A DNA stretch of 64,000 bases from UBA4736 sp002404015 (GTDB lineage: Bacteria > Chloroflexota > Dormibacteria > Dormibacterales > Dormibacteraceae): assembly GCA_036747295.1 (NCBI GenBank), contig DAIOCN010000007.1, positions 41,213 through 105,212 on the forward strand, written 5' to 3'. The position numbers were made by a program, and so were the translations under genes. Numbering within the stretch: the first letter of the stretch is position 1; every line of letters starts with the position of its first letter. Below are positions 1-8,442 of the stretch, piece by piece. The notes below the pieces were generated by a model, which was given only the letters and a program-made list of their open reading frames with translations, was not told where the DNA came from and did no database searches.

Positions 1-779
1 GTACCATGCTCTACGGCTTCGGCGTGTTCGCCGAGATGCTGAGCGAGGGCCGGCTTGGCGAGTACAGGAGGCAGAGGAACATGGCACGCCAGGTCTCGGC
101 GCTCCGCGAGCACTTCATCATCTGCGGCTACGGGCGCATCGGCACCCAGATCGTGACTGAGTTCGAGCACGCGAGGGCCAGCTACATCGTGATCGACAAC
201 AATCCCGAGGCACTGCGCCGGCTCAGCCACGAGGACCGCCTGTTCATCGAGGGCGACGCGGCCTCGGAGGAGGTGCTCAAGGAGGCCGGGATCGAGCGGG
301 CCCGCGGCCTCGTGTGCGCCGTCGACGCCGACGAGCGGGCGGTGTACATAAGCCTGGCGGCCCGGGCCCTGAACCCTGACCTCTACATCCTGGCGAGGGC
401 CGGCCAGCCGGAGTCCATCCGCCGGCTGGAGCTGGCCGGAGCCAACCGGGTCATCTCGCCCTACCGGATGGCGGGACACCAGCTGGCCGAGCTTGCGCTG
501 CGCCCGGCACTCCTCGACGTCACCAGCGCTCTCCACCATGGAGATGGCGACGTGGGTGTCGAGGAGTTGCTCGTGAGCGCGACGTGCGGCCAGGTCGGGA
601 AAACGCTGGCCGGCTCCGGCCTGCAGGAGCCGGCGGTGGCCCGCCTGCTGGCGCTGCGCCGGCGCAGCGGGGACCTGCACGTGAACCCGGGCGGTGAGAT
701 GGTCCTCGAGGAGGGCGACCTGATCATCGCCATCGGCTCCCAGCAGCAGCTGGAGGCGACGGCGGCGCTCCTGCAGTGA
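1..779 (+). CDS. Potassium channel / TrkA-N (RCK) domain protein, 5' truncated by window
   Basis: The frame is open from the first bases, so the true start and the pore region lie outside the window. The visible start of the protein (YGFGVFAEML) resembles the end of the last pore helix of Kch-type two-helix potassium channels. It is followed by a Rossmann-like RCK domain with the nucleotide-binding signature GYGRIGTQ near residues 41-48 and an acidic strand end (IVIDNN). A second regulatory RCK-C domain follows, from about residue 180 to the end. Such proteins gate K+ flow at the inner membrane in response to nucleotide or ions. The stop overlaps the GTG of the next gene by 4 nt (GTGA), so the two are probably translated together. 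The family is clear; the substrate is inferred. Confidence 0.85.
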   Translation, partial: TMLYGFGVFAEMLSEGRLGEYRRQRNMARQVSALREHFIICGYGRIGTQIVTEFEHARASYIVIDNNPEALRRLSHEDRLFIEGDAASEEVLKEAGIERARGLVCAVDADERAVYISLAARALNPDLYILARAGQPESIRRLELAGANRVISPYRMAGHQLAELALRPALLDVTSALHHGDGDVGVEELLVSATCGQVGKTLAGSGLQEPAVARLLALRRRSGDLHVNPGGEMVLEEGDLIIAIGSQQQLEATAALLQ

Positions 780-2170
780 CTATCGCGCCAGTGGCTGACG
801 AACGCTTGAGCTCGCGCCCCCAGCTGGTCGTGCTGGTCTCGCTGGGTGTGGACTGCATCCTGGTCGTCGCCAAGCTGATCGCCGGCCTGCTCACGGGCAG
901 CCTCGGCCTGCTCAGCGAGGCGGCCCACTCAGCCCTGGACCTGGTGGCTTCCCTCTTCACGGTGCTGGCGATCCGGACGGCCCGCAAGCCGGCGGACCAC
1001 GATCACCCGTACGGGCACCGGCGGGCCGAGAACCTGGCCGCGTTCGGCCAGGGCATCGTGCTCCTGCTCACCGCCATCGGCATCAGCTACGAGGCGATCC
1101 GGCGCCTCCTGGGCGCCCCCTCGGACGTGAACCCGGCCTGGTACGCGCTGGCCTTGATGGTGATCACGATGGGGATCGAGGTCGTCCGAACCCTGGTCCT
1201 GAGCGCTGTCGGGCGCGCCACCAGGAACGAGGCGCTGAAGGCGGCCGCGGCCAACCGGCTGGCCGACATCTTCACATCGGCCGGTGTGCTGGCCGGGCTG
1301 ATCGGGGTCCGGGCCGGTTTCCAGTGGGCGGACGCGGTGGCCGCGCTGCTGGTCGCGGTCCTGATCTTCCGGGCGGCCGCGCTGCTCTCCTGGCGCTCAG
1401 CCGACATCCTGATGGACCGGGCCCCGACCGGCGTCGAGGACGACCTACGGCGCACGATCTCCGGCGTCGAGGGCGTGCGTGAGGTGCGCGAAGTACGGGT
1501 TCGCGGGTCGGGCTCCAACCTGCTGGGAGACGCCCGCGTCTCCGCTCCCCGTATGCTCTCGGTCGAGGCCTCTCAGGCGCTCCGCGAGGAGGTCCGCGAA
1601 GCGGTCGCCGAGGCCCATCCCGAGGTCGAGCTGGCGCTCGTCATTGAGGCCGACGCCCAGGCCGCCAACCTGGTCGAGCGAGTGCACGCCGCGGCGGCCC
1701 GGCACGGCGGCGTCTCCGACCTGCACAACGTGACCGTCGAGAAGGAGGATGACGGCAGCCTCCACCTCTCGATGCACGCCAAGCTGCCCGGCCAGATCAG
1801 CCTGGAGCAGGCGACTCGGACCAGCGTCGAGCTGGAGCGCGTGGTGCGGGAGGAGCTGCCCGAGGTCTCCCGCGTCGACGTCCACCTGGAGCCGCTGGAG
1901 CCGGACTGGGTCCATGGCGAGGAGGTGACGATGCAGCGGGCCGACCTGGCGGCCCGCGTCCGGCGGGTCGTGGAGAGGCACCCCGAGGTGACCGCCTGCC
2001 GGGATGTGGAGCTCAGCTCGCGCGGCGACCGGATCGTCGGCCACGTGGTCGCCCAGATGCGGGCCGACGTCACGCTTGAACACGCGCACGCGGTGGAGAC
2101 GGAGCTGGAAGACCGGATCCTGGCCGAGGTGCCGGACGTCTACGAGGTCGTGGCTCGGGTAACGACCTGA
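776..2170 (+). CDS. Cation diffusion facilitator (CDF) family transporter with extended C-terminus
   Basis: This is a proton-driven divalent metal exporter of the CDF family in the inner membrane. The N-terminal half (about residues 15-215) carries the six hydrophobic helices, with the helix-2 metal motif in SEAAHSALDL and a helix-5 counterpart in NRLADIFTS, where Asn stands in the place usually held by Asp or His. A usual CDF is near 300 residues; this one is 464. The extra length looks like repeats of the cytoplasmic metallochaperone-like domain, about residues 215-290, 295-375 and 380-464, each with HPEV-type or ELPEV-type turns. The GTG start overlaps the preceding stop by 4 nt. The metal (Mn, Fe, Zn or Co) cannot be read from the sequence. 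Confidence 0.9.
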   Translation: MTIAPVADERLSSRPQLVVLVSLGVDCILVVAKLIAGLLTGSLGLLSEAAHSALDLVASLFTVLAIRTARKPADHDHPYGHRRAENLAAFGQGIVLLLTAIGISYEAIRRLLGAPSDVNPAWYALALMVITMGIEVVRTLVLSAVGRATRNEALKAAAANRLADIFTSAGVLAGLIGVRAGFQWADAVAALLVAVLIFRAAALLSWRSADILMDRAPTGVEDDLRRTISGVEGVREVREVRVRGSGSNLLGDARVSAPRMLSVEASQALREEVREAVAEAHPEVELALVIEADAQAANLVERVHAAAARHGGVSDLHNVTVEKEDDGSLHLSMHAKLPGQISLEQATRTSVELERVVREELPEVSRVDVHLEPLEPDWVHGEEVTMQRADLAARVRRVVERHPEVTACRDVELSSRGDRIVGHVVAQMRADVTLEHAHAVETELEDRILAEVPDVYEVVARVTT

Positions 2171-2176
2171 AAGGAT

Positions 2177-2731
2177 TCAGGCTGGGGGCGCAGAACCGTC
2201 CTCGCCAACCACGTCGAACGTGATCTCGTAGACGCCGCCCACGAACCTTGCTCGGTGCACCCAGCCCAGGCGCCGGAGCAGGGCGAGCATGCTCTGGTTC
2301 TCCGGCAGCACGATCAGCGTGAACGTCTGGATCCCGTGCCTGCGGGCGACGGCGGCGACGTGGCTGAGCAGGGCGGCGCCCAATCCGCGGCGCTGGAACT
2401 CGTCCACCACGGCCACCGCGACCTCGGCGATGGTGGTGCCGGGCGCCCGGTCGTAGCGGGCCACGCCGACGATGTGCTCCGCGCGGTCCGGCTTGTGGGT
2501 GATCGCCACGACCGCGTAGCGGTCCTCGTAGTCGACCCGGGCCAGGCGGTGGGCGAGCTCCTCGGGCAGCCGCTTCAAGGGCGAGAAGAAGCGGAAGTAC
2601 ACGCTGCGCTCGGACATCCGGCTGAAGGCTTCGTGCAGGCGCGGCTCGTCGTCCGGCCGGATCGGCCGCAGGTGGACCTTGACGCCGTCCTCCAGCATGA
2701 CGGTCCGCTCCAGCTTGTGGGCGTCAGACAC
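2177..2731 (-). CDS. GNAT family N-acetyltransferase
   Basis: This is a 184-residue single-domain GNAT enzyme that would move an acetyl group from acetyl-CoA to an amine or protein lysine. The acetyl-CoA pyrophosphate-binding motif is visible as QRRGLGAALL near residues 113-122, after the usual beta4 strand (TIAEVAVAVV). The later LPENQSMLALLRRLGW segment is the typical helix/beta-bulge region. The N-terminus (HLRPIRPDDEPRLHEAFSRM) matches the GNAT modules also found fused to protein-acetylating CoA ligases, so a protein substrate is possible. It ends only 6 nt from the end of the convergent CDF gene. Confidence 0.87.
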   Translation of the reverse strand: MSDAHKLERTVMLEDGVKVHLRPIRPDDEPRLHEAFSRMSERSVYFRFFSPLKRLPEELAHRLARVDYEDRYAVVAITHKPDRAEHIVGVARYDRAPGTTIAEVAVAVVDEFQRRGLGAALLSHVAAVARRHGIQTFTLIVLPENQSMLALLRRLGWVHRARFVGGVYEITFDVVGEDGSAPPA

Positions 2732-2845
2732 GGGGCTAATAATCCCCCAGCTCGGGCCACGCCGGGCCGGGCGCCGCGATGCGCACCAGGCTCATCGCAG
2801 ACAACTGTACGAGCAACCCGCGACGGCGCAGCCTAGCCTTAGAGC

Positions 2846-3061
2846 TTGCGTTTTCTGGTCTCGCGGCTCGCCGGCCGGAGCAGCTTCAGCCTGTTCAGCG
2901 CCGGCTCGCTCTTCAGCGTCCTCAGCATCCTGAGCATCGGCAGCGCGGGATCCATCCTCTCGATCGGCTGCGCTGGCTCAATCCTCTCGATCGGGAGCGC
3001 GGGCTCCATATTGTCGATCGGCAGTGCCGGTTCCATCCTCTCCATTGGCGGCCGCCGGTAG
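2846..3061 (+). CDS. Small hydrophobic 9-residue-repeat protein (SILSIGSAG repeats), unknown function
   Basis: This is a 71-codon frame with a TTG start. After a basic N-terminus (MRFLVSRLAGRSS) the protein is built from tandem nine-residue units of the form SILSIG(S/C)AG, four full copies and one partial from residue 27 to 68. The plus-strand reading is favoured because Ser codons switch between AGC and TCG and third positions vary while the peptide stays constant; the antisense reading is less conserved. I do not assign a function. Similar low-complexity Ser/Ile/Leu/Gly repeat proteins occur in actinobacterial genomes, from memory only. A beta-solenoid or membrane-associated peptide is possible. 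No strong ribosome site is seen. Confidence 0.55.
   Translation: MRFLVSRLAGRSSFSLFSAGSLFSVLSILSIGSAGSILSIGCAGSILSIGSAGSILSIGSAGSILSIGGRR
2924..3049 (+). repeat. 27-nt tandem repeat, about 4.7 copies
   Basis: The units encode SILSIGSAG and diverge mostly at synonymous positions. This argues for selection on the encoded peptide, not recent slippage. Confidence 0.8.
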
Positions 3062-3126
3062 CGCTAGCACGGCCTGCTGGTTCCAGCCGGCGGCTGGTCT
3101 CCAGGACGGCTTAGCATCCGCGTCCC

Positions 3127-3450
3127 ATGGACCACTTCGATGTGTCGGAGTTGGCCGTATCCCAGCACCGTCCAGGTGAGCACACCTACACCGACTTCTT
3201 CAGCAGCCGGCTGCTGAGCATCGGCTTCGCGATCTGGCCGGCGGGCGGCGAGGACAACCAGCGCCCGCACGCCGAGGACGAGGTCTACCACGTGCTGTCC
3301 GGGCGGGCCCGGATCCGGGTCGCGGAGGAGGATCGTCCAGTCGGGCCGGGCTCTGTGGTGTTCGTGGCGACCGGTGTCGAGCACCGGTTCTTCGACATCG
3401 ACGAGGACCTCCACGTACTCGTGTTCTGGGCCCCGCCGCACCGGCCGTGA
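3127..3450 (+). CDS. Cupin domain protein
   Basis: This is a 107-residue single cupin barrel. The two cupin motifs are readable: RPHAEDEVYHVLSGRARI (motif 1, with its His and Glu metal ligands near residues 56-63) and PGSVVFVATGVEHRFFDI (motif 2, with the conserved His). Such small cupins bind a metal and act as isomerases, dioxygenases or sugar-binding proteins. The context gives no substrate. Its TGA overlaps the GTG of the downstream lipoprotein hydrolase by 4 nt, indicating a two-gene operon. Confidence 0.87.
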   Translation: MDHFDVSELAVSQHRPGEHTYTDFFSSRLLSIGFAIWPAGGEDNQRPHAEDEVYHVLSGRARIRVAEEDRPVGPGSVVFVATGVEHRFFDIDEDLHVLVFWAPPHRP

Positions 3451-4448
3451 GCAGGGCCTGGGCCGCACTTGGCGCTGGAGCGAGCCTGCTCCTCGCAGGC
3501 TGCAGCGGTGGCAGCCAGGCGACGGCACGACCCGCCCCGACTCTGTCCGGCTCCGCCCAGGCCGTGGCTCCGGCCGCCGCTCCGACGCCGGTGCCGACGC
3601 CGCCCCCGCCCGCCTTTTACATAGAGTCTCTGCGCAACCGGATTCCGGTCGCCGGCCAGGTCCAGGTCGGCGACCTGATGTGGCATGGAGCGGGCTTCAG
3701 CAAGTACCACGTCACCTGGACGAGCGGCGGCCAGCCCATGACCGGGACCATCTCGCTGCCGGACGGCGGCGGGCCGTTCCCGGTCGTGATCGTCAACCAC
3801 GGTCACATCCCGCCCGAGCGCTACTGGATCGGCCAGGACTCGGGCATCTTCGGGGATCCCATGGCCGCCCACGGCTTCATCTCGATCGCCCCCAACTACG
3901 TCGGCTACGAGGGTTCGGGCCCCGGCGCAGCGGGCCTCCAGACCAACCAGCAGATCGCGGTCGCCGACATGGACCTGATCTCGTCGCTGGGCTCGCTGTC
4001 CCAGGCGGATCCCACCCGGGTGGCCGTCGTGGGACACAGCCAGGGCGGCGGGGTGTCGGAGATCCTGATGGTCGTCGACACCCGGATCAGGGCGGTTGTG
4101 CTGCACGCACCGGTCAGCACGGACGAGGCGGAGAACGCCGCCCGGCTGCATGCCAGGAACGGGACCTGGCCCGCCCTCGGCGACCCCGCGCAGAGCCCTG
4201 AGGCCTACGCGCACGTGTCACCGCGCAACTACCTCGCGCGCTGGCAGCCGCCGGTGCTCCTGATCCAGGGCGCGCTCGACCACACCATCCCGGCGGCCCA
4301 CACCCAGGCGACCTTCGACGCCCTCCAGGCGGCCGGCATCCAGTCCCGGCTGATGTGGATCCCCGGCGGCGACCACGACCTCGTCGGCTCCGACCTGGCC
4401 ACGGCGGTGGCCGCCCAGGAGGACTGGATCCGGAAGGCCCTCGGCTGA
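3447..4448 (+). CDS. Lipoprotein alpha/beta hydrolase (dienelactone hydrolase-like)
   Basis: The first 19 residues form a lipoprotein signal peptide ending in the lipobox LLLAGC (Cys19), followed by a Ala/Pro-rich tether to about residue 55, so the enzyme is probably anchored outside the membrane. The alpha/beta-hydrolase fold follows. The oxyanion region is VNHGH (about 117-120), the nucleophile elbow GHSQGG gives Ser198, the acid is in the GALDHTIP segment and the His is in GGDHDLVG near the C-terminus. An ester or peptide hydrolase is likely, with unknown substrate. The GTG start overlaps the cupin stop, and translational coupling is likely. Confidence 0.87.
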   Translation: MSRAWAALGAGASLLLAGCSGGSQATARPAPTLSGSAQAVAPAAAPTPVPTPPPPAFYIESLRNRIPVAGQVQVGDLMWHGAGFSKYHVTWTSGGQPMTGTISLPDGGGPFPVVIVNHGHIPPERYWIGQDSGIFGDPMAAHGFISIAPNYVGYEGSGPGAAGLQTNQQIAVADMDLISSLGSLSQADPTRVAVVGHSQGGGVSEILMVVDTRIRAVVLHAPVSTDEAENAARLHARNGTWPALGDPAQSPEAYAHVSPRNYLARWQPPVLLIQGALDHTIPAAHTQATFDALQAAGIQSRLMWIPGGDHDLVGSDLATAVAAQEDWIRKALG

Positions 4449-4520
4449 TCGACCCGCGTCGCCGGGATGCGGCCCTATCTGCGGCCGTGGATGGGGGCGT
4501 TGGCCGGCAAAGGGCCCTCT

Positions 4521-4535
4521 GGCGCTAGGAGCGCC
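4521..4535. terminator. Short hairpin between convergent genes
   Basis: GGCGCT and AGCGCC form a perfect 6-bp stem with a 3-nt loop in the gap between the hydrolase and the convergent dedA-type gene. There is no U-tract, so a terminator role is tentative. Confidence 0.3.
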
Positions 4536-4542
4536 CCGCTCC

Positions 4543-5283
4543 TCAGGCGGCTCGCCGATCGTCGCGCGCCAGGGCACGCACGATCCTGACCGCGAAGTAG
4601 CCCAGCGCCAGCACGACCACGGCGGTGCCCAGCCAGTACAGCCAGGGATGGCCGGCGACGTAGCGGCCCGCGGCCCGGCCGTAGGTGCGGCCCAGCCACA
4701 GCCAGAAGAAAGCCCAGGGCACCGCGGATACGGCGACCGAGGGCGCGAAGCGGCGGTAGGGCATTCCGAAGGTGCCCGCCACGACCGTGATCGGGATCCG
4801 AAAGCCGGGCAGGTGGCGGCCGAAGATGACGGCGACGAGGCCCCAGCGCCGGAACCAGCCCTCGGCCCGCGCGATCCGGTCGGGATTCAGGTGGAAGGCG
4901 CCGCTGAGGCGGTGGCCGACCAGCCGCCGGCCCCAGCGCCGGGAGACCCAGAAGAGGTTGCTCGAGCCGGCCACAACCACGGCCACCACCGCCGCCCACT
5001 CGGCTACGAAGACTGCCGCGGAGCCGGCCGCCTGGCGGCCGAGGAAGATGAGGAGGGCGTCCCCTGGCAGCGGAAGCGGCAGCCCGCTCTCCTCCAGGTA
5101 CAGCAGGAGTAGCGCGCCGGCCACGCCCAACGGCCCGAAATGCGCCCTCAGGAAGCCGCGGAAGCTGCCGTACGCCTCAGGGACGTCGCCCTCCCAGACG
5201 AGCATCACCACCAGCAGCAGCACCCCGGCGGCGGCCCAAGCCAGCGGCACCCAGCGGGCGCGCCGGGACCCAGATCTCGCCAT
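4543..5283 (-). CDS. DedA/VTT family membrane protein
   Basis: This is a 246-residue integral membrane protein of the DedA (SNARE-associated, VTT) family, whose members move or scramble phospholipids and polyprenyl-phosphate carriers. Visible hallmarks are an N-terminal hydrophobic helix, the re-entrant motif ESGLPLPLPGDALLIFLGR (about residues 66-84) and the second conserved motif GRHLPGFRIPITVVAGTFGM (about 155-174) with its essential Arg and Pro residues. The C-terminal helix ends in a basic tail. Length is normal for the family. It is monocistronic here, convergent with the lipoprotein hydrolase. Confidence 0.9.
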   Translation of the reverse strand: MARSGSRRARWVPLAWAAAGVLLLVVMLVWEGDVPEAYGSFRGFLRAHFGPLGVAGALLLLYLEESGLPLPLPGDALLIFLGRQAAGSAAVFVAEWAAVVAVVVAGSSNLFWVSRRWGRRLVGHRLSGAFHLNPDRIARAEGWFRRWGLVAVIFGRHLPGFRIPITVVAGTFGMPYRRFAPSVAVSAVPWAFFWLWLGRTYGRAAGRYVAGHPWLYWLGTAVVVLALGYFAVRIVRALARDDRRAA

Positions 5284-5315
5284 ACGGACCAGTCTGCCCG
5301 GTTCCCCCCTGGGAA

Positions 5316-6308
5316 CTACTCCGCGCGAACCTGGTCGGACGCGCGGACCATCACCTGCAGCTTCTTGAAGGCCGTGGCCCGAGGCAGGTACTTCATGCCG
5401 CAGTCCGGCGCCAGGATCAGGCGCTCCGGCGGCACGAAGCGCAGCGCGCCGCGGATCCGCTGCACGACCGTGTCGACGTCTTCCACCGGGCTCTCGTCGG
5501 CGAGGTCGATGACACCCACGACGAACTGCTTGCCGGGAACCTCGCGCAGGATCGCCAGGTCCACGCCCTGCTGCGCCGACTCTAGCGAGATCTGGTCGAC
5601 CACCGCATCGGCCAGCTCGGCGAAGAACGGATAGCCGCCCGGCCGCGAATGCACGATGTGGGCGTAGCCGAAGCAGGTGTGCAGGGCGGCCCGGATGGCG
5701 AACGCGCGGGCCCGATCCGCCCTGGCCTGCAGGTAGGGCTCGTCCAGCTGGACCACGTCGGCGCCGGCGGCGAAGAGGTCGCGCACCTCCTCGCTGACCG
5801 CGGCGGCGAGGTCCATCGCCAGCGCCTCCTCGTCGCCGTAGTGGTCGTCCTGGGCCTGCTGCGACATCGTGAAGGGACCCGGGACCGTCACCTTGATGGG
5901 GCGGTCGGTGCTGGCGCGCAGGAACTCGACGTCCCTCACGAGCACCGGCCGCGAGCGGCGTATTGGACCGATCACCCGAGGCACCGGGTTGGAGTGCCCG
6001 GTTCGGTCGAGGGCCGTGCCCGGGTTGACGATGTCCATCCCCTCGAGCGCCGTGGCGAACCGGTTGGAGTAGCTCTCTCGCCGGATCTCGCCGTCGGTGA
6101 TCACGTCGATGCCGGCCCGCTCCATGTCCCGGATCGCAACCAGCGTCGCGTCGTCCTGGGCCTCTTCCAGGAATTCAGGGCCGACCCGCCAGATCTCCGG
6201 GGCGCGGGTCCGCGGCGGCAGCCGGCCGCCAAGGGCGCCTCGGTCGACCAGCCAGTCCGGCTGCGGATAGCTCCCGACCACCGTCGTCTGGAGGATGGCT
6301 GGCGTCAC
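5316..6308 (-). CDS. Cobalamin-independent methionine synthase (MetE) C-terminal-type protein
   Basis: This 330-residue protein corresponds to the catalytic barrel of MetE without the N-terminal half, as in the short MetE-like methyltransferases. It starts TTVVGSYPQPDWL after a GTG start. Zinc ligands are recognisable: His and Cys in HTCFGYAH, the Glu in ISLESA, and the last Cys in APDCGMKYL near the C-terminus. The substrate-strand motif QLDEPYLQ is also present. Homologues transfer methyl groups to homocysteine or related thiols; the methyl donor here is unknown. I chose the GTG at 6308 because it follows the stop of the upstream GNAT gene by 1 nt and precedes the conserved N-terminus. The open frame continues upstream but is antisense-like and not conserved. 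Confidence 0.88.
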   Translation of the reverse strand: MTPAILQTTVVGSYPQPDWLVDRGALGGRLPPRTRAPEIWRVGPEFLEEAQDDATLVAIRDMERAGIDVITDGEIRRESYSNRFATALEGMDIVNPGTALDRTGHSNPVPRVIGPIRRSRPVLVRDVEFLRASTDRPIKVTVPGPFTMSQQAQDDHYGDEEALAMDLAAAVSEEVRDLFAAGADVVQLDEPYLQARADRARAFAIRAALHTCFGYAHIVHSRPGGYPFFAELADAVVDQISLESAQQGVDLAILREVPGKQFVVGVIDLADESPVEDVDTVVQRIRGALRFVPPERLILAPDCGMKYLPRATAFKKLQVMVRASDQVRAE

Positions 6309-6309
6309 G

Positions 6310-6795
6310 TCAGTGCCGGCGCGTGCGCCGCCGCCGGAGCGACCAGCCCAGGCCCACCGAGAGCGCCCGGCAGGCGGCCGCCACCAGCGCCGGCCCAGCC
6401 CCCGCGACCGGCCCGACGTGAAGCCGGCGGAGGCCCGGCAGCGTGTGGGCCGCGATCCGCAAGACAGGGACGAAGCCGGCGTACGCGACGGCGCTCTCCG
6501 CACTGCCCTCGACGCTGGCGATCCACATCCGCGAGCGCCCCTCGCTGCGGGCCTGGGCGGTCATGAAGACGACCAGTGCGGCGAAATTGCCGCGCCTTCG
6601 GTGCGGCGCCAGCGTGACGCAGTTCCAGATGTAGCCGTCGCCAGGCTGAGGGCGGATCTCCAGCCCGACCTCCCCGATCCACTCGGGCTCGAACGCCAAC
6701 CAGCCGTAGGCGATGAGCTCCTCGCCGGCCCAGGCCCCAAAGCAGCGGCAGCCGCGGGCCAGCCGCGGCGGCACCAGGTCTCCCTCCGCGCCCAT
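6310..6795 (-). CDS. GNAT family N-acetyltransferase
   Basis: This 161-residue protein has a GNAT core: EVGLEIRPQPGDGYIWNCVTLAPHRRRGNFAAL places the acetyl-CoA-binding loop RRRGN near residues 77-81. A substrate cannot be named. The open frame continues about 35 codons upstream of this ATG with plausible coding sequence (residues such as LWAAELPSW) but no ATG, GTG or TTG, so the true start may be a CTG near 6898 or the ATG used here. It lies 1 nt upstream of the MetE-like gene and is probably co-transcribed with it. Confidence 0.65.
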   Translation of the reverse strand: MGAEGDLVPPRLARGCRCFGAWAGEELIAYGWLAFEPEWIGEVGLEIRPQPGDGYIWNCVTLAPHRRRGNFAALVVFMTAQARSEGRSRMWIASVEGSAESAVAYAGFVPVLRIAAHTLPGLRRLHVGPVAGAGPALVAAACRALSVGLGWSLRRRRTRRH

Positions 6796-6928
6796 GGCAG
6801 CCGCGATCGCCGCCGCGGAATCGGGAAGCGCCTCCCCGAAGACGGCCGGGACGGGGGCGGGCGGCGGGCTCCACGATGGCAGCTCCGCCGCCCACAGGGT
6901 GACTACGGGTGTCCGAAGCGGCCTCGCG

Positions 6929-7752
6929 TTAGAACCGAAAGAAGAGACGCCGCACCTGCTCGATGACCTCCGGGTCCCCGCTCGCCGAGCCGCCCGGGAA
7001 ACGGCCCCACACGCTGAGGACGAAGTCCCCCGGCGTGTGCTGGAAGAGCGCCTGGCAGCCCTCGAAGTTGCCTTCCTCGGGCTCGGACGACCACTTGCCG
7101 TCCTTCACCGTGACCCGCCACTTGCCGCCCCAGGGACCGCTGACCTCGAGCCCATACACGATGTCCACGCCCCGGGCGGCCTCCTGGTCCACCGTGTTCT
7201 GCATGATGATGTGGGTGTACGGGATCAGCAGGCCTGCGGCCTTCTCGTCGACGGTGGCCAGCTTGTCGCCCAGCCCGTACTCGATGTCGTAGGGATGGAT
7301 CCCGTAGTCCATGATCTGGAAGGCGGGGTAGAAGCCGGCCGGGCACGGGCCCATGTAGGGGTGGACGACCAGGAAGCCGGTCCACTCGTCCGGAGTAAGC
7401 GCCTCGAAGATCCCCGTCATCTTGTCCGCGTCTGCCTTCAGGCGGCTGATCGCATCCTGGCGGGAGAGGCTCCGGAACTCCTTGGCGTGGTCGTCGAGCA
7501 TCTCGCCCATGACCTGCAGGCCGACCGCATCGGCGCTCTCGCCGCGCTTGGCGATCTCCCAGCGCTCGAGGTAGCCCTCGGTGACGTCGATCATGTGCCC
7601 GACCAGGTCGCGCACCTGCCACTCGGTGCAGCGGGTCTGCACCTCCCAGTTGGCCGGGTCGTCGATCAGGTCGTCTCTCGCTTCATGACGTCGAGTACGA
7701 CGTCCTTGCCCTCCGGCGCCATCGGATTGACCGGTGCTACGAGTGTGCTCAT
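6929..7752 (-). CDS. Maleylpyruvate isomerase / DinB-type mycothiol-dependent family protein, with a 5' frameshift
   Basis: The body of the protein (237 codons, from GTG 7642) has the DinB/MDMPI-type N-terminus TEWQVRDLVGHMIDVTEGYL and a C-terminal SCP2-like half (VTVKDGKWSSEPEEG). Upstream, an ATG at 7752 with a strong Shine-Dalgarno site (AGGGAGGT) opens MSTLVAPVNPMAPEGKDVVL, which reads out of frame after about residue 25. The body frame itself continues upstream as DDLIDDPANWE. One missing base around 7675-7681 (in a GAGAGAC stretch) would join the two parts into one normal protein. It is therefore a frameshifted gene, an assembly error, or a gene now started at GTG 7642. The family is thiol-dependent isomerase/transferase-like; the specific reaction is unknown. 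Confidence 0.7.
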
Positions 7753-7774
7753 CCGCGAATACCTCCCTGAAAAG

Positions 7775-8440
7775 TCAGCGGGACGCCGCCTCCCCAACTT
7801 CGTCACGACGCTCGAGCGCCGCCATCAATCTGCCGACCAGCCTCAGCTCCTCCCCGCTCACCTCGTGTCCCATGCCGGGGTACAGGTGGACTTCGACGTT
7901 GCCGCCCAGGCCGCGCAGGACCTCCCCGCTTTCGACGACCCGCGTGGCCGGGATGTGCGGGTCGACGTCGCTGCAGCCGAGCAGGACGGGCGTGCCCGCG
8001 AGTGACCCCGGATAGTCGCGCGGGGTGCCGTCGGTTCCGATCAGCCCGCCGCTCAGCCCGACGACGGCGCCGTGCCGGCGGGCGTTCCTGGCCGCAAACT
8101 CGAGCGTGAGGCAGGCGCCCTGCGAAAAACCGAGCAGGATCACCCGGGCCGCGGGGACCGTCTCCTCGACCCGGCGCAGCAGGCCCGCCAGCAGGTCGAG
8201 CGCGGAGGAGAGCCAGGGCTCGTTGCGTTCCAGCGGCTCCATGAAGCCGTACGGATACCAGGCGTTGCCGGCCGCCTGGGGGGCCAGGAACGCGAAGCCC
8301 GGCCGGACCAGGCCGCGGCAGGTGAGCAGGATGTCCTCGGCGGTGGCGCCTCTCCCGTGCACCAGAATCATGGCGGCTGACGCCTGGCCCAGAGGTTCGC
8401 CTGCTGCGAGGACCGGCTGGCCGTCGTGAAGACCGGGCAC
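7775..8440 (-). CDS. Phospholipase/carboxylesterase-family alpha/beta hydrolase (MhqD-like)
   Basis: This is a 221-residue serine esterase. The strand-1 segment is AAMILVHGRGATAED, the nucleophile elbow GFSQGAC gives Ser106, the acid is in CSDVDPHIP (about residues 156-163) and the catalytic His is in PGMGHEVS (His192). Length and motifs match the YodD/MhqD and acyl-protein-thioesterase group. The GTG start lies 2 nt after the stop of the ring-cleaving dioxygenase gene. That pairing repeats the known MhqO-MhqD (dioxygenase-esterase) arrangement for quinone/hydroquinone detoxification, which suggests hydrolysis of the ring-fission product; that role is inferred. Confidence 0.87.
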   Translation of the reverse strand: MPGLHDGQPVLAAGEPLGQASAAMILVHGRGATAEDILLTCRGLVRPGFAFLAPQAAGNAWYPYGFMEPLERNEPWLSSALDLLAGLLRRVEETVPAARVILLGFSQGACLTLEFAARNARRHGAVVGLSGGLIGTDGTPRDYPGSLAGTPVLLGCSDVDPHIPATRVVESGEVLRGLGGNVEVHLYPGMGHEVSGEELRLVGRLMAALERRDEVGEAASR

Positions 8441-8442
8441 GG

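Noticed and set aside
6713..8005. 430-codon plus-strand frame
   Set aside because: Antisense to the mycothiol-type gene; no family features.
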